Assembly (NCBI RefSeq): GCF_900177245.1
Contig: NZ_FXBM01000002.1
Span: 248,001-312,000, forward strand
Reading direction: 5' to 3'
DNA: 64,000 nucleotides
Source: Rathayibacter oskolensis
Lineage (GTDB): Bacteria > Actinomycetota > Actinomycetes > Actinomycetales > Microbacteriaceae
Shown piece by piece: positions 8,780-17,177 of this stretch. Made by a program: the position numbers and the translations under genes. Under the pieces are notes generated by a model. It saw only the letters and a list, made by a program, of their open reading frames with translations, was not told where the DNA came from and made no database searches. Each line of letters opens with the position of its first letter. The first letter of the stretch is position 1.

Positions 8780-9026
8780 GGGGTGTCCAGTGAACAGCGG
8801 GAGATCGCCGGAGCACCGTTCCGGCGAGCAGCCGCCGACCGGTCGACGCCTCTCACGGCAACCGACCGGCAGGTACCGCCGCAGCCTCCGGAGTAGGACC
8901 CGCCGACCATCCGTCGTCCGCTTCCGGACATGGCCGCTAGAGGGCATTGCCCCCGCGATCCGACACCTGTCACGGTCGCAGAGCGACCGCCGACGGTCCA
9001 CCGACTCGAAGGACCGAAGTTCACTG

Positions 9027-9443
9027 ATGAATGATTCCTCGTCGACCGACCAGAGCACGAGCGAGATGACGCCCGAAGTGCTGGCGGCGTTCAGTGACGC
9101 CTGGACCCGCCACGACCTCGAGGCGCTGATGAGTCACGTCACCGACGACTGCGTCTACAGCGCGTCCGTCGGCCCCGAGCCCGGCCGGACCTGGTCCGGG
9201 AAGGAGCAGGTCCGCGAGGGCTTCGCGCTCATGCTCGCCTTCGACACCGGACAGGAGCGGCACGAGGAGGAGCGGCCCATCATCGCCGGGTCCCGCGGTG
9301 CGGCCACCTGGTCCTTCACCGGACCCGGCCCCGACGGAGAACCCCAGGTCACGCGAGGCTGCGACATCTACGAGTTCCGCGGCGGGAAGATCGCTCGCAA
9401 GGACGCGTTCCGGAAGGTCTACCAGCCCGACGTGGATGAGTAG
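9027..9443 (+). CDS. SnoaL/NTF2-like protein
   Basis: A 138-residue protein with the NTF2-like cone fold signature: VLAAFSDAWTRHDLEALMSH, DDCVYSAS, WSGKEQVREGF, and the final strand pair CDIYEFRGGKIARKDAFRKV. Such proteins bind or transform small hydrophobic ligands, and many act as isomerases or cyclases. The Asp and His positions in the pocket do not let me name a substrate. The start at ATG 9027 is the first in frame with the domain. Its stop lies inside the next gene (8-bp overlap), so it is co-transcribed with the MFS transporter. Confidence 0.8.
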   Translation: MNDSSSTDQSTSEMTPEVLAAFSDAWTRHDLEALMSHVTDDCVYSASVGPEPGRTWSGKEQVREGFALMLAFDTGQERHEEERPIIAGSRGAATWSFTGPGPDGEPQVTRGCDIYEFRGGKIARKDAFRKVYQPDVDE

Positions 9444-10683
9444 TTCCCCCCTCCGCGGCACAGCCGGCGAAGCGGACCCCGTCATCGATGTCCCGCGCAC
9501 CCGGTCCTGGCTCCTCGTCGCCCCCGCGCTCATCGTCCTCGGCTGGGGTGGCAACCACTTCCTGCCGCTGATGCAGTACTACCGGCAGGTGGAGGGCTTC
9601 TCGCAAGTGCAGGTCGACATCCTGCTCGGAACCTACGTCCTCGGGATCGTTCCCGGGTTCGCGCTCTCGGGAGCGTGGTCGGACCGCTACGGACGGCGAC
9701 CGGTGCTGATCGTGGGTCTCGTCCTCGGAATCCTCGGAAGCGTCGTGCTCGCGGGTTCGAGCTCGAGCTTCGTCGGGCTCTGCGTCGGACGCTTCATCTG
9801 CGGCCTCAGTGTCGCGGCCGGGATGGTGGTCGGCACCTCCTGGATCAAGGAGCTCTCGATCGCGGAGGGATGGTCGACGGCGGGTGCCCGGCGCGCCGCC
9901 GGCATGCTCACCATCGGCTTCGGGGGCGGCGCCGGCATCGGCGGGGCCCTGGCCCAGTGGGGTCCGTGGCCTGCGGTGCTGCCGTACCTCGTGCAGATCG
10001 CCGCGTGCGCGGTCGCCGTGATCGTCCTGCTGTGGGCGTCCGAGACCCGACGGTTCGACCCCGGCGCGAAGAGGCTGCTCGGGAATCTGCGCGTCCCGCG
10101 AACGGCCCGGTCGACGTTCCTCCGGGTCGTCCTCCCTCTCGCCCCCTGGGTGTTCGCGGCACCGGCTCTGTCGTTCGCCGTCGGTCCGAGCCTGGTGAGT
10201 GATCGCATCCCCGGTTTCACCGTCGGCTTCGCCACCCTCGTGACGGTCATCACTCTCGGTGTCGGCTGGGTGACGCAGTTCTTCTCGGGCCACCTCGCCA
10301 AGTACCTCCGCGGGGGCATGGGGTTGGTGGGGGGATCCCTCATCGCCGCGGGCGCACTCCTGCTGATTCCCGCCGCCTCCTCGCACCAGGTGTGGATCGT
10401 GCTCGTCGCCGCGCCCGTCTTCGGAGCCGGCTACGGGCTCGCGATGGTCTCGGGACTCGCCAGAGCCCAGGCCCTGGCGTCCCCCCAGGATCTCGCGGGC
10501 ATCACGGCGGCGTACTACTCGCTGACGTACGTGGGATTCCTTCTGCCGGCGGCTCTCGCGGCTCTGACCTCGTTCGCGCCGATGTGGATCCTCCTCGGGG
10601 CGACTGCGGCCGCGTGCGCTCTGTGCACGGCAGTCGCGGCCCGCGGCATGCGGCGCGACATCGCCCTCGTCTCCGCCTCCTGA
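9436..10683 (+). CDS. MFS transporter
   Basis: A 415-residue major facilitator with about twelve transmembrane helices and the signature loop between helices 2 and 3 (GAWSDRYGRRPVLIVG). The N-terminal segment before helix 1 (LLVAPALIVLGWGGNHFLPL) is short. The substrate is unknown. Translation starts at ATG 9436, inside the 3' end of the NTF2-like gene, which implies coupling. A small molecule bound or changed by the NTF2 protein could be the transported substrate, but this is inference from position only. Confidence 0.85.
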   Translation: MSSSPLRGTAGEADPVIDVPRTRSWLLVAPALIVLGWGGNHFLPLMQYYRQVEGFSQVQVDILLGTYVLGIVPGFALSGAWSDRYGRRPVLIVGLVLGILGSVVLAGSSSSFVGLCVGRFICGLSVAAGMVVGTSWIKELSIAEGWSTAGARRAAGMLTIGFGGGAGIGGALAQWGPWPAVLPYLVQIAACAVAVIVLLWASETRRFDPGAKRLLGNLRVPRTARSTFLRVVLPLAPWVFAAPALSFAVGPSLVSDRIPGFTVGFATLVTVITLGVGWVTQFFSGHLAKYLRGGMGLVGGSLIAAGALLLIPAASSHQVWIVLVAAPVFGAGYGLAMVSGLARAQALASPQDLAGITAAYYSLTYVGFLLPAALAALTSFAPMWILLGATAAACALCTAVAARGMRRDIALVSAS

Positions 10684-10692
10684 GCCCGTCGC

Positions 10693-10716
10693 CGGCACCC
10701 CGGAACCGGTGTGCCG
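10693..10716 (+). terminator. Hairpin between convergent genes
   Basis: Inverted repeat with 11-bp arms (10693-10703 and 10706-10716, one mismatch) lying directly after the MFS stop and 22 bp before the stop of the convergent propeller-protein gene. It is likely a bidirectional terminator. Confidence 0.45.
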
Positions 10717-10738
10717 CTCGGGTCGGTGCGGGCGTCCC

Positions 10739-11785
10739 TCACGGCCGCACGACCGACGGCGACCAGGCGTGCTCGAGGTACAGCTCGGGTGCGGCCCCGC
10801 CGTCGACGGGGATCGACCACACGTCGGTGTCGCCGGCGGCGTCCTCGCGCGGGAGCCCGTAGAGGAGGGTGCCGTCGTCGAGCCAGACCACCTGGTCGTC
10901 GACGCTGCGCTCCTCGGGGAGGATCGTCTCGGTCCCCGAGGCGAGATCGAGCACGGCGATCCGCCAGTCGGGGACCGCTCCGCCGGCGTCCTTCTTGTAG
11001 GCGATCCGGGTGCCGTCCGGCGAGAGGGACGGGCACTCCGCGGTGTCCTGAATCGCGGTCAGCGTCCGCGCCGCGATGCTCCCGCGCACCAGCCAGGTGC
11101 GCGAGCCCGAGGCGGCGGTCGCGTAGAAGGTGTCGCCGTCGTCGGCGAAGGTGACCCCCCAGAGGTTGCGGTCGACGGCGGTCAGCGGCTCGCCGGCGAC
11201 GCTCAGCGCGAAGGACTCCAGATCGCCCGGGTCCGGGACCGCCGGGTCCATCGACCGGATCACGGTCTGGGTCGAGAAGGTGGTCGGCGCGTAGGAGTGG
11301 CCGGTGACGAACGCGGTCGTGCTCAGCATCCCGTCGCCGATCCGGGCCCGGCTGGGGATGCCCGGCAGCGGCCACTGGAGCAGCGTCGCCCCCTCGGCAT
11401 CGGTCAGCACAGCCTCGAAGGTCGTCAGCACGCCGCGGTCGGTCCGGAGGCACAGCTCCCTCTCCGCGGTCGCCGCCACCCGGTCGCAGGCCCGGTCGCT
11501 GACCGTGCGCGCCGCGCCCGGATCCGACAGCGGCACGGAGGCGACCATCCCGTAGCCCTCCCCGCTCGCGGTGTTGCGGAACACGACCCGGTCGCCGTCC
11601 GCCGGCGCGCCGGTGTCGACCGCGACCGCGGAGTCGGCCGAGGAGCGCGCCTCGAAGCGCTGCCACGCACCCACGCCGTAGGCGGCCGCGCCCCCGAGCA
11701 GCGCGACGGCGGACACGACAGCGATGATCCAGCGCGCGCGGTCCGAGAGGCGGGAGGTCGGCGCGGTCGGCGGTCCCTCCGTCAT
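10739..11785 (-). CDS. Membrane-anchored TolB/WD40-like beta-propeller protein
   Basis: A 348-residue protein with one N-terminal transmembrane anchor (WIIAVVSAVALLGGAAAYGV, residues ~18-38). The rest is extracellular and contains propeller blades of TolB type (CPSLSPDGTRIAYKKD, VVWLDDGTLLYGL, DTDVWSIPVDGG). Two Cys pairs are present. Propellers of this kind bind ligands or partner proteins, and no enzyme motif is visible. It is the last gene of a three-gene operon; its ATG overlaps the stop of the MFS gene by 4 bp. Confidence 0.75.
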   Translation of the reverse strand: MTEGPPTAPTSRLSDRARWIIAVVSAVALLGGAAAYGVGAWQRFEARSSADSAVAVDTGAPADGDRVVFRNTASGEGYGMVASVPLSDPGAARTVSDRACDRVAATAERELCLRTDRGVLTTFEAVLTDAEGATLLQWPLPGIPSRARIGDGMLSTTAFVTGHSYAPTTFSTQTVIRSMDPAVPDPGDLESFALSVAGEPLTAVDRNLWGVTFADDGDTFYATAASGSRTWLVRGSIAARTLTAIQDTAECPSLSPDGTRIAYKKDAGGAVPDWRIAVLDLASGTETILPEERSVDDQVVWLDDGTLLYGLPREDAAGDTDVWSIPVDGGAAPELYLEHAWSPSVVRP

Positions 11786-13029
11786 CGCGCCCCCTCCGCG
11801 AACCGCTCGCGCAGCAGCAGCGCGGCCACAGGGAGCGCCGCAGTGAGCGCCACGGCGACCGCGATCATCGCGCCCTCCCGCCCGAGCCACAGCCACAACG
11901 CCCCGAAGCCCACCGAGGCGATCAGACGGGCGACCGCGACGACCGTCTGCGCCGCCGCGATCCCACTCGCCCGGATCTCGGCGGGCACGCTCGCCCCGGC
12001 GACGGCCGCCAGCACTCCGTCGGTCGCCGCGTAGAAGGCGCCGAGCAGCAGCAGGCAGGCGAGGGTCGCGGGCAGCCCGGAGGCGGGCGAGGCGGCCAGC
12101 ACGTAGACGGCGAGCAGCAGCACATGGCCGGCCGCGAACATCCGCGCCCGACCCCAGCGGTCGGCGAGGCGCCCGAACGGGATCGCGAGGGCGAGGTAGG
12201 CCGCGTTGGTCCCCACGTACAGCAGCGGGAACCACTGCGCCGCGAAGCCGCTCCGGCTCTGCAGGACGAGGTAGACGAAGCCGTCGCCGACCGTGAGCAC
12301 GCCGAGGAGCCCTGCGGCCAGCAGGAGGCGGCGCGGGCGCCGATCCCACAGCCGGCGCCACGGCAGCCGCACCCGGGCCGGGACGCCGGCCGGGCGCGTC
12401 CGCAGATCCGGCACGAACAGCAGCAGGACGACCACCCCGAGGGTCGCGAACGCGGCCGACACCACGAAGACCGTCGCGTAGCCGTCGGGCACGAGCAGGA
12501 GCACGACGAAGGCCAGGAGCGGCCCGATCGTCGCGCCGACGGTGTCGAGCATCCGGTGCACGCCGAACGAGCGCGCGAGCGACGCGGAGTCGGAGGAGGC
12601 CGAGATCATCGCGTCCCGCGGCGCGGTGCGGATCCCCTTCCCGACGCGGTCGACGGCGACCACGGCGGTGAGGGCGGCCGGCCCGCTGCCGGCCAGGAGG
12701 CCCAGCCGCGCCAGCATCGACAGCCCGTAGCCGGCGAGCGCGACGGCCTTGGGCCGGTCGGTGCGGTCCGCCGTCCAGCCGGCGCCGATCCTGACGAACG
12801 CGCTGACGCCCTGGTACAGGCCGTCGAGGAAGCCGTAGGCGAGGGTCGACATCCCGAGCGCCGCCGTGATGTAAAACGGCAGGATCGCCGCGGTCGACTC
12901 CGACGAGACGTCGGTGAACAGGCTCACGATGCCCAGGGCGATCACGGCCGGGGTGACCCGCGCCGGTCCCGAGGTGCGCTCGGGCTTCTCCGCCGGGCCG
13001 TCCGGCCGATCGGACAGCGAGATGTACAT
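11782..13029 (-). CDS. MFS transporter
   Basis: A 415-residue permease with twelve predicted helices. It has the loop 2-3 motif GAGWTADRTDRPKAVALAG and a second loop 8-9 copy (FGRLADRWGRARMF). The segment VGKGIRTAPRDAMI is shared with a subgroup of MFS proteins often annotated as related to multidrug or metal-resistance transporters. The start at 13029 (MYISLSDRP) lies 2 bp after the stop of the upstream anchored protein. The downstream propeller gene overlaps by 4 bp. The three genes therefore form one transcript and may build an export and surface-protein unit. Confidence 0.85.
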   Translation of the reverse strand: MYISLSDRPDGPAEKPERTSGPARVTPAVIALGIVSLFTDVSSESTAAILPFYITAALGMSTLAYGFLDGLYQGVSAFVRIGAGWTADRTDRPKAVALAGYGLSMLARLGLLAGSGPAALTAVVAVDRVGKGIRTAPRDAMISASSDSASLARSFGVHRMLDTVGATIGPLLAFVVLLLVPDGYATVFVVSAAFATLGVVVLLLFVPDLRTRPAGVPARVRLPWRRLWDRRPRRLLLAAGLLGVLTVGDGFVYLVLQSRSGFAAQWFPLLYVGTNAAYLALAIPFGRLADRWGRARMFAAGHVLLLAVYVLAASPASGLPATLACLLLLGAFYAATDGVLAAVAGASVPAEIRASGIAAAQTVVAVARLIASVGFGALWLWLGREGAMIAVAVALTAALPVAALLLRERFAEGAR

Positions 13030-13031
13030 GC

Positions 13032-13727
13032 CTAGCCGCCGCTCGGAGCGTGCAGGACGGAGAGCAGCGAGTAGCTCATCCGCGGCGTGCCGGTCGGCGC
13101 CACCGCGAGGCTCACCGTGTCCTGGCCCGCAGTGAAGAGCATCGCGGAGCCGCCCTCGGGCGCCTCGACGGCCGCCGAGGTGAAGCCCCGCTCGGCCAGC
13201 GAGCTCCGGTACTGCTCGGTGATCTGCTCCGCGGTGAGGGCGACCGTCGCCGTGAGGCCCGAGCGCAGCACCTCGCCCGCGGGCTCGACCGAGCTCGAGG
13301 CCACGATCGAGCCGGGAAGCGGAGCGACGACGTCCGACGGGTAGCCCGCCACCACCGCGCGGTCGGCGCTCGCCGCGGCCGGCAGCGGCAGCGCGATCAG
13401 CGCCGCGCGCGGGGCCGAGCTCGGCAGCCCGGTCTCGACGGGCGCCGGCCCCGAGACCTCGAGCGGAGCCGAGGGGTCGGCCGCCGCGACCGGGGCCGCC
13501 GGCGTCGGCGGGCTCACGGAGGCGGGGACGCCGGGGGAGGCGGCGCCGGTCGCCTGCGCAGTCGCTGCGGCGCCGGGTGCGGGCGTCTCGCTCGCGCCGA
13601 TCGGGCGGCTCGAGGAGGCGTCGCCGCCCGCGGGGCTCCCCGCGGACACGTCGAGCACGACCGCGCCCGCCACGAGCACCGCCGCGACGGCACCGGCTGC
13701 GACCAGCAGTCGTCGTCGAGCATCCAT
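13032..13727 (-). CDS. Membrane-anchored extracellular protein with Ala/Pro/Ser-rich linker
   Basis: About 231 residues. An N-terminal anchor follows a positive start (MDARRRLLVAAGAVAAVLVA). A low-complexity Ala/Pro/Ser linker runs to about residue 95. A C-terminal domain of about 130 residues follows (LTAEQITEQYRSSLAERGFT, then VSLAVAPTGTPRMSYSLLSV). I do not recognise the domain. The ATG at 13727 is preferred over an upstream ATG at 13781, which adds 18 residues without hydrophobic character. It is the first gene of the operon with the MFS transporter and the propeller protein. Confidence 0.7.
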   Translation of the reverse strand: MDARRRLLVAAGAVAAVLVAGAVVLDVSAGSPAGGDASSSRPIGASETPAPGAAATAQATGAASPGVPASVSPPTPAAPVAAADPSAPLEVSGPAPVETGLPSSAPRAALIALPLPAAASADRAVVAGYPSDVVAPLPGSIVASSSVEPAGEVLRSGLTATVALTAEQITEQYRSSLAERGFTSAAVEAPEGGSAMLFTAGQDTVSLAVAPTGTPRMSYSLLSVLHAPSGG

Positions 13728-13952
13728 GGGGCCACCACGTTCCGGCGCGCCGACGATCGTGGCCGGCCGGGTTCCGTCCATCCGCGTCGGGTCGCGTCCC
13801 GCGAATCCTAGCCCGCGACCGGCCTCGACGGCTCGGCGATGTCCGGAGTGCGCGGCAAGTCTCCCGTTCGCCCCCTGTGACCGAGCGGCACCCCGCCCAT
13901 CCCGTGTGGGACGGTGACGTCGACGTCGGTCACGACGCGCGACGGCCCGGCG

Positions 13953-15824
13953 TCACTCCTCCGGGTCAACCACGAGCGCGACGCCGCCGCCGCGCCGCTC
14001 GGGTTCGGCGACCGCGGTCATGAGCCCCGAGGCGTCGACCTCGATCGCGGCGACCGCGCCGATCTCGGCGGCCGACGTGAAGGTATCGCCCGAGGGGGTC
14101 AGCTGCTGCCCGAAGGGGGCGAGGTCGTCGGCGTACGCCTCGATGAACCCGGGCTCGGCCGAGGTCGACTCGGTGTTGCGCTGGGACGCCCGGGGCGCCG
14201 CGACCGCCTCCGGCAGCGTCATCCCGAGGTCGATGCGGTTGACCAGCGTCTGGAGCACCGTCGTGATGATCGTCGCCCCTCCCGGTGAGCCGATGACCAA
14301 CTTCACCGCGCCGTCGTCGAGCACGATCGTCGGCGACATCGACGACCGCGGCCGCTTGCCCGGCTCGATCCGGTTCGGGTCCGCCTCGTCGTACACCGGG
14401 GAGAAGTCGGTGAGCTCGTTGTTGAGGAGGAATCCGCGCCCGGGGACCGTCATCGCCGAGCCGCCGGTCTGCTCGATCGTCAGCGTGTAGGAGGCGGCGT
14501 TGCCCCACTTGTCGACGACGGAGAGGTGGGTGGTCGAGACGTTCTCGGTGTCCGGCTGCTCCGCTGTGAGTGCGGTCGAGCATCCGGATCCGTCGATCGC
14601 GCCCGAGGCGACCGGCCGCACGGACGCCGTCGTCGGGTCGATCGTGCAGTCCCGCGAGTCCGCGAACTCCTGGCTGAGCAGCGTCTCGGTCGGCACCTCG
14701 GTGAAGGCCGGGTCGCCGACGTAGGCGCCCCGGTCGGCGAAGGCGCGGGCGGACGACTCCAGGTAGAGGTGCAGGGCGCTGCCGGTCTCCTCCGCCCCGA
14801 GGTCGTGGTTCTCGAGGATGTTCAGCGCCTCGCCGACCGCGATCCCGCCCGAGGAGGAGGGGGCCATGCCGTAGACGTCGAGTCCGCGGTAGGAGACGTG
14901 GGTGGGGGCCTGCTCGAGCACCGAGTAGGCGGCGAGGTCGGCCTCGGTGAGCGAGCCGGCCGGCGCGGGCAGGGCCGAGTCGGAGGCGACCCGCGGGTTC
15001 TGGACCGTGTCGGCGATCTCGGCGGCCAGCGGGCCGCCGTAGAACGCGCTCGGTCCGCGGAGCGCGATGCCGGTCAGCGTCTTCGCGAGATCGGGATTGC
15101 GGAAGGTGCTGCCCACCTCCGGTGCATCGCCGCCGGGGAGGAACAGCTCGGCGGTGTCGGGGAACGCCTGGAAGCGCTCGAGGTTGTCGAGCGTCTGACT
15201 GCGGAAGGTCTCGTCGACCGGGAAGCCCGCCGCGGCGAGCGCGATGGACGGCGCCAGCACGACCCCGAGCGGGAGGGTGCCGAAGCGGTCTGCAGCGGCG
15301 TCCCAGGTGGCGACCGTGCCGGGGACCCCGACCGCCACACCGGAGGACACGAGGTCGGGGGTGAAGGGGTACGGCTCACCCGTCGCCGGGTCGATGAACG
15401 CGTCGGAGGTGATGCCGGCCGGCGCGGTCTCGCGCCCGTCGATGGTGCTCACCGAGCCCGTCGCCGCATCGAAGTAGACGAAGTACCCGCCGCCGCCGAT
15501 GCCGGCACTGTAGGGCTCGGTCACGCCGAGAGCGGAGGCCGTCGCGACCGCGGCGTCGGCGGCGTTGCCTCCGCGCTTCAGTACCTCGAGGCCCACCCGG
15601 CTCGCGATCGCGTCGACCGACGAGACCGCGCCGCCGTACCCGACCGAGGTCGACGGCGAGACGAGCGGACCCCCGAGGAGGTCGCGGATGTCCGCGGGCG
15701 AGAGCCTCGAGAAGCCGGGTATCGGCCCGTCGAGAGCGGCGGCCGGCGCGGCACCCGCCACCCCGAGAGAGACGACCGCGACCAGCGCGAGCGCGGTCCG
15801 TCGGAGCCGGGATGTCGTGACCAT
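13953..15824 (-). CDS. ggt: Secreted gamma-glutamyltransferase
   Basis: A 623-residue N-terminal nucleophile hydrolase that removes or transfers the gamma-glutamyl group of glutathione-like peptides outside the cell. It has a Sec signal peptide (RRTALALVAVVSLGVAGAAP, cleaved near AAALDG). The autoprocessing and catalytic Thr lies in STTHLSVVD near residue 440. The downstream glycine motif is GSPGGATIITTVL. Length and order match the family. A GGAGG 8 nt before the ATG at 15824 sets the start. It is divergent from a gamma-glutamylcyclotransferase-like gene. Mycothiol rather than glutathione is the main thiol in Actinobacteria, so peptide or glutathione scavenging is a likely role. Confidence 0.9.
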   Translation of the reverse strand: MVTTSRLRRTALALVAVVSLGVAGAAPAAALDGPIPGFSRLSPADIRDLLGGPLVSPSTSVGYGGAVSSVDAIASRVGLEVLKRGGNAADAAVATASALGVTEPYSAGIGGGGYFVYFDAATGSVSTIDGRETAPAGITSDAFIDPATGEPYPFTPDLVSSGVAVGVPGTVATWDAAADRFGTLPLGVVLAPSIALAAAGFPVDETFRSQTLDNLERFQAFPDTAELFLPGGDAPEVGSTFRNPDLAKTLTGIALRGPSAFYGGPLAAEIADTVQNPRVASDSALPAPAGSLTEADLAAYSVLEQAPTHVSYRGLDVYGMAPSSSGGIAVGEALNILENHDLGAEETGSALHLYLESSARAFADRGAYVGDPAFTEVPTETLLSQEFADSRDCTIDPTTASVRPVASGAIDGSGCSTALTAEQPDTENVSTTHLSVVDKWGNAASYTLTIEQTGGSAMTVPGRGFLLNNELTDFSPVYDEADPNRIEPGKRPRSSMSPTIVLDDGAVKLVIGSPGGATIITTVLQTLVNRIDLGMTLPEAVAAPRASQRNTESTSAEPGFIEAYADDLAPFGQQLTPSGDTFTSAAEIGAVAAIEVDASGLMTAVAEPERRGGGVALVVDPEE

Positions 15825-15975
15825 GGCGTTCCTCCGTTGGAACTCGGTGGCGTGCGGGGCGGGTTCCCCCAACCTAGGGGGTGCCGGGCCCGCGGGCTAC
15901 CGTGGGGCCAGCGGCACAGCCGGGGTCGAGACGCCGTCGAACTCGAGACGGTCGCCTCCTGCAGACGGCGGTCGC

Positions 15976-15981
15976 TACGGT
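15976..15981 (+). promoter_or_regulatory. TANNNT -10 box, leaderless
   Basis: TACGGT ends 6 nt before the ATG at 15988 of the cyclotransferase-like gene. The AGGGG between them is too close to the ATG to serve as a ribosome site. Confidence 0.5.
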
Positions 15982-15987
15982 GAGGGG

Positions 15988-16323
15988 ATGCCAGAGATCG
16001 TCTTCTCCTTCGGGACTCTCCAGCTCCCCGAGGTGCAGCGAGCGCTGTTCGGCCGGGCCGTGGAGACCACTCCCGACGCCCTCGCCGGCTATGTCGTCGG
16101 CGAGCTGCGCATCACCGATCCCGAGGTGATCGCGATGAGCGGAGCCGACGTGCATCCGGCGCTTAGGGCCGGAGGCGAACGGGACGTCGTGACCGGCGTC
16201 GCGCTCGAGATCACCTCTGAGGAGCTCGCGGCCGCCGACCGGTACGAACGGGTGTCGTACCGGCGCGCCTCCGTGACGCTGCTGTCCGGCAGAGCGGCCT
16301 GGGTCTACCTCCCGAAGGTGTGA
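15988..16323 (+). CDS. Gamma-glutamylcyclotransferase (AIG2-like) family protein
   Basis: A 111-residue protein of the GGCT/AIG2 fold. It carries the substrate loop as FSFGTLQLPEVQ (the family has YGTL) and the conserved D-x-x-E-x-x-x-Y-x-R segment in ADRYERVSYRR, which includes the usual catalytic Glu. Family members form 5-oxoproline from gamma-glutamyl amines or peptides in the cytoplasm. It is divergent from the secreted gamma-glutamyltransferase, so imported gamma-glutamyl dipeptides could be its substrate; this link is inference. Confidence 0.8.
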   Translation: MPEIVFSFGTLQLPEVQRALFGRAVETTPDALAGYVVGELRITDPEVIAMSGADVHPALRAGGERDVVTGVALEITSEELAAADRYERVSYRRASVTLLSGRAAWVYLPKV

Positions 16324-16337
16324 GCGCGCAGAGGTGA

Positions 16338-17177
16338 TCACTTCGCGGCGGACGTGATCAGGGAGACGACCTTCTGCGGCTGGCTGAGCATCGGGACGTG
16401 CGAGCTGTTCACCTCGACGACCGTGGAGCCGGCGCGCTCGGCCATGGCCCGCTCCGCCTCCGGCGGGATGATGCGGTCGTTCTTCGCGACCATGTACCAG
16501 CTGGGGATGGTCTCCCAGGCGGGGATGCCGGACGGGGTGACGAGGGAGGAGAGAGCGCCGGGCCGCTGGCTGGTCGCGAGGACCTTCGTGACGGCCCTGG
16601 GGAGGTCCTGCGCGAACAGCTCGGGGAAGAAGGCGGGGTCGATGGAGGCGTCGGCGTCTCCCTCGGCGGCGCCGGGGAAGGGCCGGATGACGAGGTGATC
16701 GGTGAGGTCGCTGTGGCCGCCGCCGAGCGCGTTCGCGGCCTGCACGGACTCGCCGTCGGCGAGGGCGTACGCGGCGACGTACACGAGCGACGTCACGTTC
16801 GGGTTGCCGGTGGCGGCATTGGTGATCAGGGCGCCTCCGTAGGAGTGGCCGACGAGGACGACCGGGCCCTGGATCGTGCTGAGGAAGTCCCGGAGGTACT
16901 GGCTGTCGTAGTCGAGGCCTCGGAGGGGGTTCGAGAACGCGATCACCGGGTAGCCCTGCGCCTGGAGCGCGGGCGCGACGATGCTCCACCCGCTCGAGTC
17001 GGCGAAGGCGCCGTGCACGAGGACGACGGTGGGCTTGGCGGCGCGGGAAGCGAGGACACCGCCGGAGGAGGCGGGGTCCGCCGAGGCGGGCAGCGCCGCC
17101 GTTCCGAAGAGGGCCAGGGAGGCAGCGAGTGCTGCGGCGGTGAGGCCGAGCAGTCCTCGGCGTCGATGAGCGGTCAC
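16338..17177 (-). CDS. Secreted (Tat-type signal) alpha/beta hydrolase
   Basis: A 279-residue hydrolase. The N-terminus AHRRRGLLGLTAAALAASL has the twin-arginine pattern followed by a hydrophobic stretch and an ASA cleavage site. Catalytic elements are VVLVHGAFADSSGW (oxyanion loop), the nucleophile elbow GHSYGGALIT, an acid region near VAKNDRIIPP and the His in NSSHVPML. It is a close relative in motif pattern of the cytoplasmic hydrolase at 49489-50205. The GTG at 17177 overlaps the stop of the MBL gene by 4 bp and is preceded by AAAGGA. The substrate is unknown, likely an ester. Confidence 0.85.
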   Translation of the reverse strand: MTAHRRRGLLGLTAAALAASLALFGTAALPASADPASSGGVLASRAAKPTVVLVHGAFADSSGWSIVAPALQAQGYPVIAFSNPLRGLDYDSQYLRDFLSTIQGPVVLVGHSYGGALITNAATGNPNVTSLVYVAAYALADGESVQAANALGGGHSDLTDHLVIRPFPGAAEGDADASIDPAFFPELFAQDLPRAVTKVLATSQRPGALSSLVTPSGIPAWETIPSWYMVAKNDRIIPPEAERAMAERAGSTVVEVNSSHVPMLSQPQKVVSLITSAAK

